Shown: in pieces, positions 25,346-32,907 of the stretch
How the letters are laid out: the number at the start of each line of letters is the position of its first letter
Numbering within the stretch: the first letter of the stretch is position 1
Assembly (NCBI GenBank): GCA_041946685.1
Contig: JBHGAV010000003.1
Span: 1 to 64,000 of the forward strand
Reading direction: 5' to 3'
From: JBHGAV01 sp041946685
GTDB taxonomy: Bacteria > Acidobacteriota > Terriglobia > Bryobacterales > Bryobacteraceae
DNA: 64,000 bases
Made by a program: the position numbers and the translations under genes
The notes under the pieces: generated by a model
The model's database searches: none
Seen by the model: only the letters and a program-made list of their open reading frames with translations
What the model was told of the DNA's origin: nothing

Positions 25346-26110
25346 ATGCGCCGAGTGAAGATCATCCTGGCCTACGACGGCACCGGCTTCCATGGATGGC
25401 AGGTCCAGCCTGGGCTTCCCACGATCCAGGGCGCTCTGGAGGCGGTGGCCTCCGAGATCGAAGGCCGCCCGGTGAAGGTGGAAGGCTCCGGGCGCACCGA
25501 CGCGGGCGTGCACGCTCTGGCGCAGGTCGCCGCATTCTCGATCGGGAACCCGATTCCGCTGGCCAATCTCAAGAAGGCGATGAACCGGCTGCTGCCGGGG
25601 GCCATCAGGGTGCTGTCGGCCAGCGAAGCCGCCGCCGATTTCCACCCTCGATTTCAGGCGCGCTCGAAGAGCTACGAGTACCGGATTTGCAGAGGGGAGG
25701 TCTGCCCTCCGTTTGAGCGGCTCTACAGCTACCACTATCCCTACCCGTTGCAGGTGAATAGGATGGTGGAAGTGGCTCCGCTTTTTGAGGGGGAACACGA
25801 TTTCTCCGCCTTCGCGGCTTCCGACGACAGGGACGAGCTGGGAATCTCGAAAGTGCGCACGATCTTCCTCTCAAGGGTCTCGACGGAAGCCGATAGACTC
25901 ACCTTCCGGGTGCAAGGCAGCGGTTTCCTGAAGCATATGGTGCGCAACCTTGCGGGCACGCTGATCGAAGCTGGAAAGGGGAATCTCGGCGCGGCAGAGA
26001 TCAAGGCCTTTCTGGACCCTCCTGCGGCCGGGAAGGCAGGCCCCTCGCTCCCGCCCCATGGCCTCTTCCTGGTCTCCGTCGAGTACGAGCGTGAGCCGGA
26101 GGCCCGCTAA
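25346..26110 (+). CDS. truA: tRNA pseudouridine(38-40) synthase TruA
   Basis: This 254-residue enzyme converts uridines 38-40 of tRNA anticodon arms to pseudouridine. Key motifs are YDGTGFHGWQ, GSGRTDAGVHA with the catalytic Asp, and the C-terminal FLKHMVRN. I start at ATG 25346, since upstream residues in the same frame overlap pyrE and do not fit the family. Its TAA stop overlaps the convergent PH-domain gene by 4 bases (CTAA). Confidence 0.95.
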   Translation: MRRVKIILAYDGTGFHGWQVQPGLPTIQGALEAVASEIEGRPVKVEGSGRTDAGVHALAQVAAFSIGNPIPLANLKKAMNRLLPGAIRVLSASEAAADFHPRFQARSKSYEYRICRGEVCPPFERLYSYHYPYPLQVNRMVEVAPLFEGEHDFSAFAASDDRDELGISKVRTIFLSRVSTEADRLTFRVQGSGFLKHMVRNLAGTLIEAGKGNLGAAEIKAFLDPPAAGKAGPSLPPHGLFLVSVEYEREPEAR

Positions 26111-26595
26111 GACTTTGGCTGGGGCTTGGCGCCGTCCCCCGCTTCCGGGTGGGCCGCCCGCAGGATGGCGTCGGTTACCCGGTCCGGATCGTCCACGTTG
26201 CCCATGGTCAACAGGCTGGTCTCACCCGCGGTCTCCACGGAGAGGTTCCCGGTACCGAGCATGCGCTGGACGAGCGTCTGATCCACGCGGACGTCCTGCA
26301 CCTTGGCGAGCTGGATCGTCCGCTTGGAGCGGCTCAGAATCCCCGTCTCATACCGCAGCTTGTCTCCGGCTAGCGCCATCAGCGTGAAGCGGTTCTGCAA
26401 ATGGCATCGAATGGGCCACAGGAACAACAAAGCGGGAAGGAACGCCACCCATGCCGGGTAACGTTCTGCCGCGCTCGAGTTGGCGTAGACCAGCACCGAG
26501 ACGAACACGATGGCAAACACCAGGGTATAGCCGGCCCTGATCAACTTCATGCTGGGCCGGATGACGATTTCGCTCATTGCCTGTTTCTGTGTCAT
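26107..26595 (-). CDS. Membrane protein with bacterial PH domain
   Basis: This 162-residue protein has two TM helices (about residues 22-40 and 48-65). They are followed by a bacterial PH-like domain (DKLRYETGILSRSKRTIQLAKVQDVRVDQTL) of the YdbS/YdbT/DUF304 type. Function is unknown; the family is membrane-embedded. The ATG overlaps the stop of the upstream 127-residue gene (ATGA), so the two are coupled. Convergent with truA. Confidence 0.8.
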   Translation of the reverse strand: MTQKQAMSEIVIRPSMKLIRAGYTLVFAIVFVSVLVYANSSAAERYPAWVAFLPALLFLWPIRCHLQNRFTLMALAGDKLRYETGILSRSKRTIQLAKVQDVRVDQTLVQRMLGTGNLSVETAGETSLLTMGNVDDPDRVTDAILRAAHPEAGDGAKPQPKS

Positions 26596-26975
26596 GCGCT
26601 TTTCGCCGTCAGAACCCGGGCCGATTCCTGGGCAAACAAGAAGAACTCGAACAGCGGAGATGACGGACCCCGTCCCCAGCGGCTGACCTTCCACTTGGCG
26701 CGGACGTGAGTGATCTCCGGGTGCCCGGTGAGATCGAGCTCCATCTGGTAGGTGCCGCAATAGAACTTCTGCGGGAACGAGAGCAGGGGCTTGGCCGTCC
26801 ATTGCTCCCCTCCTGCCGAGCCCCACACGGACACATCCAGGCTCTCCTGTTCGACGATCCGAGTAATCCCCAGAGTGAGCAGCACCAGCTTGCCTTGCGA
26901 CGGGCCCAGCTCAACGGCGGTACCCGTGCCTTCTTCCTGAACCACGGACTCTCTAACCAGAAAAGCCGGCAACAC
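26592..26975 (-). CDS. Hypothetical protein, 127 residues
   Basis: I do not recognise the family. The start is GTG 26975 behind GGGAGG with a short 4-base spacer. The protein is beta-rich with a WxxxFxxxYCGTYQMELDL-like middle and a Trp-rich C-terminal stretch (KWKVSRWGRG). No signal peptide or TM helix is evident. It lies 71 bases after the His-rich TonB receptor and overlaps the PH-domain gene, so it belongs to that operon. A longer in-frame reading upstream runs antisense-like through the receptor gene and is rejected. Confidence 0.6.
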   Translation of the reverse strand: MLPAFLVRESVVQEEGTGTAVELGPSQGKLVLLTLGITRIVEQESLDVSVWGSAGGEQWTAKPLLSFPQKFYCGTYQMELDLTGHPEITHVRAKWKVSRWGRGPSSPLFEFFLFAQESARVLTAKSA

Positions 26976-27046
26976 AACGCCTCCCGCGAGGGCGCTCCCC
27001 GGTGCGCCCTCGCTTCCCCTAGGGTCGCACAATCGTGCCCGCAAAT

Positions 27047-29257
27047 CTAGAAGAATCGCACCGTGTAGGCCAGCCGCACGCCTCTGCCGATTTCCGGTGC
27101 GTAGTCCTTGATGAGCGAGGCGTGGTTGCGGTAGAGCCGGTCGGCCGCGTTGAACAAGTTGACCGAGAGGATATGCAGAGCGTGCTTGCGCGCGAGCGTA
27201 TAGGAAGAAGTCAGGTTTGCCAGAGCATAGCCGGCCGTCCGCGTCTCGCCGGCATAGAGCCGGTCCTGGCTGTCCGCGAGGACGAGTTCCGGCCGCAGGC
27301 TCAGGTTGCCGAACCGGGCATCGAGACCGATCCGGCCCCGAAGCGGCGGGATGCGCGGCAACGGCTGCCCTGAACGCCGCAGGTGAGCATCCACCGCGTC
27401 CACTCCGAGGTTCAGCCACAAATTGGGACGCAGTCCAGTGTGGAGCAGCGCTTCACCTCCGACATAGCGGGCATCTCCCTGGGAGTACACCGCCACCCGC
27501 AACCCGTCCTCGAAATCTCCCGTAGGCGCGAGATAGACGTAGTCTCCGATCCGGTAGTAGAAGAAGTTCGCCTCAGCGTGGACGCGCCCGCTGCGGTGCC
27601 GCAGCCCGAGTTCCAGCCCGTTGGCGCGCTCCCTGCCCAGTTGCGGATTGCCGATCTCAAAGGCCATGTTCCCGTGGTGCGGACCCGAGTTGTACAGCTC
27701 CTCCACTGCCGGCGCACGGTAAGTGTAGCTGTAAGACGTCACAAAGGCGCCATCCCGCCACAGCCGCGTATTGATCCCCGCGGAACCTGAAAAGCCGGTG
27801 AAAGAGCGGCTAGTCCGGCCCTTCGGGTTGTATTGGTTAGTCTCAAGCCGGCCGCCGAGCTGCAGCCTGGCGCGAGGCAGCGCGATCTCCTCAAGGGCGA
27901 AGACCGCGAAGCCGTTCTGGGTGACGGCGGGCGTTACCTGCTCGTTTCCGCGAACGTCATAGGAACGCCGAATCCCGTTCACCCCGAAGCTGCCGAGCAC
28001 CCGCCCCCTGGGCCTCTGGCTGAAGACCGCCCGGTAGCTGAACTGGCGGTTGAAGAATTCCGTGCCCACCAGTCCTCCCACCATTTCCCGGTGGTTCCAG
28101 TTGCTGTAGTCCATGTTGAAGCTCAGCTTCTCAAGCGCGGGACCAAGGTCATTCAGCCCTCCCGAGAACCTGGCGTTATGTCTCCGCCACTTGAGGTCCA
28201 CCGGTCCTTCTTCGTGGTCCGCTTCGTGTTCGTGGCGGGAGGCATCGAAGGGGATGCCGTACAGACCGTCCTGGATTCCGTAGTTCACGCGGAAGAAGCC
28301 GCCCTCCCCGAAGCGTCCCGCGCTGACGGCGCTATTGCGAATCTCGGTCCCCGAATTCTCGACCTTGCCCAGCGGCGTACGGTAGTCGCCGGTGCGCGAG
28401 CCGCCCCCGTTGGCCACCAGAAGCCACTTTCCGACGCCGGCTTCCAGCCCGGCGCTTCCTCCTGCCTGGCCATTGCCGGAGCCTCCCGAGCCCGTCAGGA
28501 AGCCGCGCACACCCTCATGGGCATGCTCGTGTTCCTGGTGGTGCTCGGTGATCACATTGATGGCGCCCCCGATCGCATTCGTTCCGTACAGTAAGGTCGC
28601 CGGACCACGGACGATCTCTATACGATCCACGGTTCCGACGTCGATCGGCTCCCCATGGTCCCCCGATTGCGAGGAGAGGGTGCCTGTGGGCATGCCGTCC
28701 TGAAGAATCAGCAACCTGTCCCCATCGAAACCCCGTACAACCGGGCGGCTGCTGCCCGGCCCGTAGCTGCGCTTGGCTACCCCGAGTTCCCCTTCCAACA
28801 CGTCGCCGAGCGAGGCTGCGGCCTTGGTCGTCAGGTCGGCCACTTCCAAAGAACTGACGGATTGGAAGGTTTCGAGCGGCAGCTGGCCTCTACCCGAGGC
28901 GGTTACCGTGACGTGCTCGTGGATCGGTGCGATGGTCATCGCAAAATCCACCGTCAGAGTGCTGTCCGCGGCGACCTCGATGCTGCGGCGCGCGTCCGAA
29001 AGCGGGTGCACGTGAGCCATGATTTCGTACTTCCCAGGGGGCACCTGAGTGATTCGGTACCTGCCGCTTGCGTCGGTTTCCGTTCGCCGCCCCAGCGGTG
29101 AAATCGAGACGCTGGCGTGGGCGAGCGGATCACCGGTCGCCTCGAGTCTTACCGTACCTTCGATGGCGCCGGTGGCCTCGGCTGCGGCAGCCAAAGGTCG
29201 TCCTGCGCACAACAGCATCCATGCAGACACAAGAAATGGATACAAGTTCCTCTTCAT
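27047..29257 (-). CDS. His-rich TonB-dependent receptor, probably metal (zinc) uptake
   Basis: This 736-residue outer-membrane receptor has a signal peptide, then a carboxypeptidase-regulatory-like domain (GTVRLEATGDPLAHASV, residues about 33-110) and a plug (VVRGFDGDRLLILQDGMP, GTNAIGGAINV). A barrel follows, ending AYTVRFF. Histidine clusters (EHHQEHEHAHEG near the plug/barrel border and RHEHEADHEEG) resemble the metal-binding loops of ZnuD-type zinc receptors. ATG 29257 follows AAGGAG at 7 bases. It is 40 bases downstream of the small His/Cys gene. The substrate is inferred from His content and could be another divalent metal. Confidence 0.87.
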   Translation of the reverse strand: MKRNLYPFLVSAWMLLCAGRPLAAAAEATGAIEGTVRLEATGDPLAHASVSISPLGRRTETDASGRYRITQVPPGKYEIMAHVHPLSDARRSIEVAADSTLTVDFAMTIAPIHEHVTVTASGRGQLPLETFQSVSSLEVADLTTKAAASLGDVLEGELGVAKRSYGPGSSRPVVRGFDGDRLLILQDGMPTGTLSSQSGDHGEPIDVGTVDRIEIVRGPATLLYGTNAIGGAINVITEHHQEHEHAHEGVRGFLTGSGGSGNGQAGGSAGLEAGVGKWLLVANGGGSRTGDYRTPLGKVENSGTEIRNSAVSAGRFGEGGFFRVNYGIQDGLYGIPFDASRHEHEADHEEGPVDLKWRRHNARFSGGLNDLGPALEKLSFNMDYSNWNHREMVGGLVGTEFFNRQFSYRAVFSQRPRGRVLGSFGVNGIRRSYDVRGNEQVTPAVTQNGFAVFALEEIALPRARLQLGGRLETNQYNPKGRTSRSFTGFSGSAGINTRLWRDGAFVTSYSYTYRAPAVEELYNSGPHHGNMAFEIGNPQLGRERANGLELGLRHRSGRVHAEANFFYYRIGDYVYLAPTGDFEDGLRVAVYSQGDARYVGGEALLHTGLRPNLWLNLGVDAVDAHLRRSGQPLPRIPPLRGRIGLDARFGNLSLRPELVLADSQDRLYAGETRTAGYALANLTSSYTLARKHALHILSVNLFNAADRLYRNHASLIKDYAPEIGRGVRLAYTVRFF

Positions 29258-29297
29258 GAATACGCTCCTTTCCTTTGTCAAACAACGGCTACTTGCA

Positions 29298-29606
29298 CTA
29301 CGCCGACAGCAGGAAAGAAGGAGGAGGAGCCCGGCATGTCGCCGGAAGGGAGGCGCCCAGGGACAGGCTGGCAAGAGGCAGAGCTTGCAGGATCTCAGCC
29401 AACCAAACGGGAGGAGCAAACCGGGCAACCCCGGCTGCCGGGAGACCCGGCATGCTGGCCAGGTGGCATACCGTGCAGTGCCCAGGCCGGTCGTGATCAT
29501 GACCGAGATGGTCTATGAAGATGGAAAGGAAAAAGAAGGCGAGCAGGACCGCAGCGGCAACGGGAAATGAACTGATTCCGCGGGGTTTGCTCGATGGTCC
29601 TGACAC
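29298..29606 (-). CDS. Small membrane protein with His/Cys motif, DUF2946-like
   Basis: This 102-residue protein has one N-terminal TM helix (about residues 15-32, VAAAVLLAFFFLSIFI). Immediately after it comes the metal-ligand-like sequence DHLGHDHDRPGHCTVCH. A hydrophobic stretch and a Pro-rich tail follow. This arrangement resembles DUF2946-type proteins that often neighbour metal-handling genes. The start is GTG 29606, 3 bases after the transglycosylase stop. It lies between the transglycosylase and the TonB receptor in the same direction, so co-expression with the receptor is likely. Confidence 0.68.
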   Translation of the reverse strand: MSGPSSKPRGISSFPVAAAVLLAFFFLSIFIDHLGHDHDRPGHCTVCHLASMPGLPAAGVARFAPPVWLAEILQALPLASLSLGASLPATCRAPPPSFLLSA

Positions 29607-29609
29607 GCT

Positions 29610-31781
29610 CTATTCTGCCTTGGCCGCTCTCGGGCCGGCCGGAGCGGTCCTTTCGCCATAGATGCGCCGGTATACCCAGGCGTTGCGCAAAACGGCCTGG
29701 ACATAGCCGCGCGTCTCGGTAAGTGGAATCGTTTCTACGAACTCGGCCGGCTCCCGGAATTCGGCCCATGTCGCCCACAGATCGGTCCGCGTCTTGCCGC
29801 CGTTGTAAGCGGCGAGCCCCTTCTCAACGGACCCTTGATAATCGTTAATGAGGGACCGCAAATAGTAAGTCCCAAGCCGGATGTTCAAGTCCGGGCTGAA
29901 CAGAGACGCGGGGCGGACCTCGCCAACCTTCAGCTTCAGTCCCAGCAGCCTGCCGGTGGCGGGCATGATCTGCATCAGCCCGCGCGCGCCGGCTGCGGAC
30001 ACCGCCCGCGGATTAAACTCGGATTCCTGCCGGATCAATCCCGCAACCAGATGCGGATCGAGCCGCTGGGCCTTGGCGTGACGCTGCTGGCTTTGCTGGT
30101 AGGGCATGGGGAACGCCAGACGCCAGAATTCGGCGGGCGCAGCCCTGAGCGGCGTGGACAGGTACGCGGGGAAGACACCCTTGATGTGCCGTAGCCCGAC
30201 ATCCGGTGCGCCACGCTGGCTGGCCAGCCGGGCCAGCTCCAGCGCCAGCACTTGAGGCGTGCCGTCCAATCTCGCCGCGAAACGCAGCTCGCCATCCGAA
30301 AGGTCGGCCAGACCCGCCGAGGCCAGCAGGCGCGCGCGGGCGATCCGCGGGCGGTCCGGGGCTCGGGCCTCGAAGTCCAGAGGGGTGGGCCGCGCTGCCG
30401 GCGCCCCGCCCAGGCGTTCCTCGGCGAGCGCCGCGTAGTAGCTGCCCGGGAAGGAGTCCCGGATCTGCCGGTATCTGGCATGGGCGGCCCCGGTGGCCCC
30501 TGCCGCCTCTTCGAGCCGGCCGAGGAAGTAAAGCGCGGCCGCACGCTTCTCCGACAGCGGAAACAGCTTCAGGTGATCGCCCAGGAGCGCGGCGGCTTCC
30601 GGCTTCCGCTCGATGTAGGCGTTCCAGGCCACCTTCCAATGGCAATACTCGGCGCGGGAGGAGCCGGGAAAGCCCTCATAGCAGGCTCGATAATACGGGA
30701 CGTAAGCGGCGGACTCGTTGCGGAGCAGGTGGAAGTTTCCGGCCCAGACCAGGGCTTCCAGGCGCCATTCGGAACCGGGATAGAGGAGGCTGAGGCGCTC
30801 GAGGTGTCCCGCCATGGCCTGCGGGTCACCCATCGACCAGGCGCATCGCACCAGGTAGTACATGCGCTCGGCATCGGCTTGCGGCGTCGTCAAAGCCAAG
30901 CCCTGCAAAGAGGAGCAGGCCGGTGCGGAGGACCCTCCCAGAAAGCGGGCCACCTCGGCGCGCACCTGCGCCGCTTCCTTCTCGGCTCCGCCCAATTCCC
31001 GCGCCAGAGCCTGGTATTCGCTTCTGGCCCTCGCGAACTCGCGGGCGTCGAGCAGCTTCTGCGCCCTTTCCAGCATCGCCGACGGCAGAGGGGGTGGGTA
31101 GTCCGCACCAAGCCTCTCACGGAGGCGGGTAAGAAGTTCGTCAGCCTGGGCGGCCTCCTTGGAGACCGGGTAGCTGAAGAACACGCGTTGCCCATAATAG
31201 GCGGAGGCGGCGAGCTGGCCGGCGGCCTCGGAAGCCAGCGCGATGGCCATGTCGCCTTCGGGCTGGGGAAGCCTTGACGATTGGGCTGCGAGAGTGGCGA
31301 CGGCCTGATCCGGCGCAGAGGATTCCAGGTAAGCTTTCGCCAATTCCAGCGCGGCTCTTCCGGCAAGCGGAGAGACCGGGTCGGCCTTCAGGACGGTCTC
31401 GAGCCTTTTGATGGCGGGCTCGGACTGGCCGAGGCCCAGGTGCGCCAAACCCTGATAGTAGGAGACGTAGTCCGCCAAACCCGGCAATCGCTTTCCTGCC
31501 TCTTCCAGGCGGCGGATGCCCTCTTCGTGCTCTCCGCGCTCAACGGCCGTAACGCCGAGCGTGAGCAGGGCGAGCGCACCGGTCGACTCGCTCGTATGCC
31601 GGGCAGCCAGACGCAGTAGCGCGTCACGCCCGGCCGCCGTCGGAGAGGCACGGTACTCCCTCCCCAGGCTCGCCCCCGCCTGCGCTGCAACCCTCTCGAC
31701 CGGCGGAGCCAGGAGAACCAGGACAGCCAGGAACTGCCTAAACAAGCGCCCCCGGATACGCCGGTCCCAGCAAAGAAACAT
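29610..31781 (-). CDS. Soluble lytic murein transglycosylase with TPR-like domain
   Basis: This 723-residue periplasmic enzyme starts with a signal/anchor segment (RQFLAVLVLLAPPVERVAAQ). A long alpha-superhelical TPR-like region (about residues 60-560) follows. The C-terminal SLT lysozyme-like domain carries IRQESEFNPRAVSAAGARGL (catalytic Glu in RQESEF) and QIMPATG. It cleaves peptidoglycan to anhydromuropeptides. The start is unclear: ATG 31781 or TTG 31745, both overlapping the upstream gene's end. It sits downstream of the coiled-coil gene. Confidence 0.9.
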   Translation of the reverse strand: MFLCWDRRIRGRLFRQFLAVLVLLAPPVERVAAQAGASLGREYRASPTAAGRDALLRLAARHTSESTGALALLTLGVTAVERGEHEEGIRRLEEAGKRLPGLADYVSYYQGLAHLGLGQSEPAIKRLETVLKADPVSPLAGRAALELAKAYLESSAPDQAVATLAAQSSRLPQPEGDMAIALASEAAGQLAASAYYGQRVFFSYPVSKEAAQADELLTRLRERLGADYPPPLPSAMLERAQKLLDAREFARARSEYQALARELGGAEKEAAQVRAEVARFLGGSSAPACSSLQGLALTTPQADAERMYYLVRCAWSMGDPQAMAGHLERLSLLYPGSEWRLEALVWAGNFHLLRNESAAYVPYYRACYEGFPGSSRAEYCHWKVAWNAYIERKPEAAALLGDHLKLFPLSEKRAAALYFLGRLEEAAGATGAAHARYRQIRDSFPGSYYAALAEERLGGAPAARPTPLDFEARAPDRPRIARARLLASAGLADLSDGELRFAARLDGTPQVLALELARLASQRGAPDVGLRHIKGVFPAYLSTPLRAAPAEFWRLAFPMPYQQSQQRHAKAQRLDPHLVAGLIRQESEFNPRAVSAAGARGLMQIMPATGRLLGLKLKVGEVRPASLFSPDLNIRLGTYYLRSLINDYQGSVEKGLAAYNGGKTRTDLWATWAEFREPAEFVETIPLTETRGYVQAVLRNAWVYRRIYGERTAPAGPRAAKAE

Positions 31782-32838
31782 CACCGTTCGCCAGAGTGCG
31801 GACCAACTCCTGGTGCAGATAGTCCGCCATGGAGGCGCACGACGTGAGGAAGGTGGTCCGATAAGCCTCCCTCGCCGCATCGATTTCACTCTTCAAGGCC
31901 GAATACAGGTCGCCCTGCGCCCGGCCGGCGCGGACGGCCTGCGCCTTGTAGAGACGCATTTCGGCCACTTGCACGCGGGCGAACCTCTGGGCTCGCGAAT
32001 GAAGGGCGCGATCCGCTTCCGGCACACGGGACCAATCCGAGTCGAGGTCCGCGATGCGCACCACCTGCTCCACCGCGGCAGCGGGCGGGGGCGGCGGCGC
32101 GGCGGCCCCAGCGCGCGCTTCCAGGGTCACGCCGGCGAGCGTCGTCAACAGTTCCAGGCTCCCGACGTCACCGTCCCCTTCGCCGCTGTCCGCGCACAGA
32201 AGTCCCACAGAGCGGCCGTGGCAGACGATTGGAAAGACGCCCACCTTCATCGCAGAGGCCTCACCGAAAAAGCCGGCCAGTTGTTCGGAGAGCTCGCCGG
32301 CCGATCTCGTGGCAATCACCGTATCTTTGCCCTCGACGGCGCTCAGCAGCGCCGGGGCGGCGGCCATCGCCACCACCGTCTCGCCTAATTGCCCGCTGGC
32401 ATCCGCGGCAACATCGCGCGAGCCGCTGCACCGCAGCATCTGGCCCTCCACCGCAAAGGTGGCGACCCGCTGGCTGAACGCGCAGGCTGCGTCGAGCAGG
32501 CTGGCATGAAGCTCGGCCTCGCTCGCGCTGGTGCGCAAGCGCCGCAACAACTGGTTGAAGCGGTCGCCGAGGTCCCGGCGCAGCCTCAGCCGCAAGTCCG
32601 ACAGGCGGGACTCCAGCTCGCGGGCGAACGCCTCCTCCACGCGCGTCGTGGTCTCCCGGAAGCGCTCTTCGATGACGTGCTCGACGTGCTCCTTCCAGCC
32701 GGTTGCGATCTGCTCCTCCAGGCGGGTGACGTGGAGCTGCCAGGCCGCCGCAATCTGATCGCGCGCGGTCAGGTGCTGCTCTTCCAGGGTCCCCCGGAGG
32801 CCGGGGCTTGATACTGAGTTGATCTGTTCGCTTTGCAT
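31738..32838 (-). CDS. Coiled-coil protein with GAF-like domain, unknown function
   Basis: This 366-residue protein has no signal peptide. Residues 15-110 form a charged coiled coil (WKEHVEHVIEERFRETT, LRLRLRRDLGDRFNQLLRR). Residues about 110-245 resemble a degenerate GAF sensor fold (GVFPIVCHGRSVGLLCAD). An Ala/Pro-rich linker and an Ala/Arg/Glu-rich helical C-terminus (QRFARVQVAEMRLYKAQAV) follow. Its stop overlaps the transglycosylase start region. Upstream is AsmA, 69 bases away on the same strand. I know of no functional assignment. Confidence 0.7.
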   Translation of the reverse strand: MQSEQINSVSSPGLRGTLEEQHLTARDQIAAAWQLHVTRLEEQIATGWKEHVEHVIEERFRETTTRVEEAFARELESRLSDLRLRLRRDLGDRFNQLLRRLRTSASEAELHASLLDAACAFSQRVATFAVEGQMLRCSGSRDVAADASGQLGETVVAMAAAPALLSAVEGKDTVIATRSAGELSEQLAGFFGEASAMKVGVFPIVCHGRSVGLLCADSGEGDGDVGSLELLTTLAGVTLEARAGAAAPPPPPAAAVEQVVRIADLDSDWSRVPEADRALHSRAQRFARVQVAEMRLYKAQAVRAGRAQGDLYSALKSEIDAAREAYRTTFLTSCASMADYLHQELVRTLANGDVSLLGPAYPGALV

Positions 32839-32907
32839 AAGTGTGCCGGGAACTCGCCGCTTACAGGGCTATTCTACCAGCCGCCGGACGCGGCTCGGGA
32901 TACGCTC

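Noticed and set aside
26976..27419. Upstream extension of the 127-residue hypothetical frame
   Set aside because: It is out of frame within the TonB receptor's C-terminus on the same strand and is Arg/Ala/Pro-rich, so the GTG at 26975 was taken instead.
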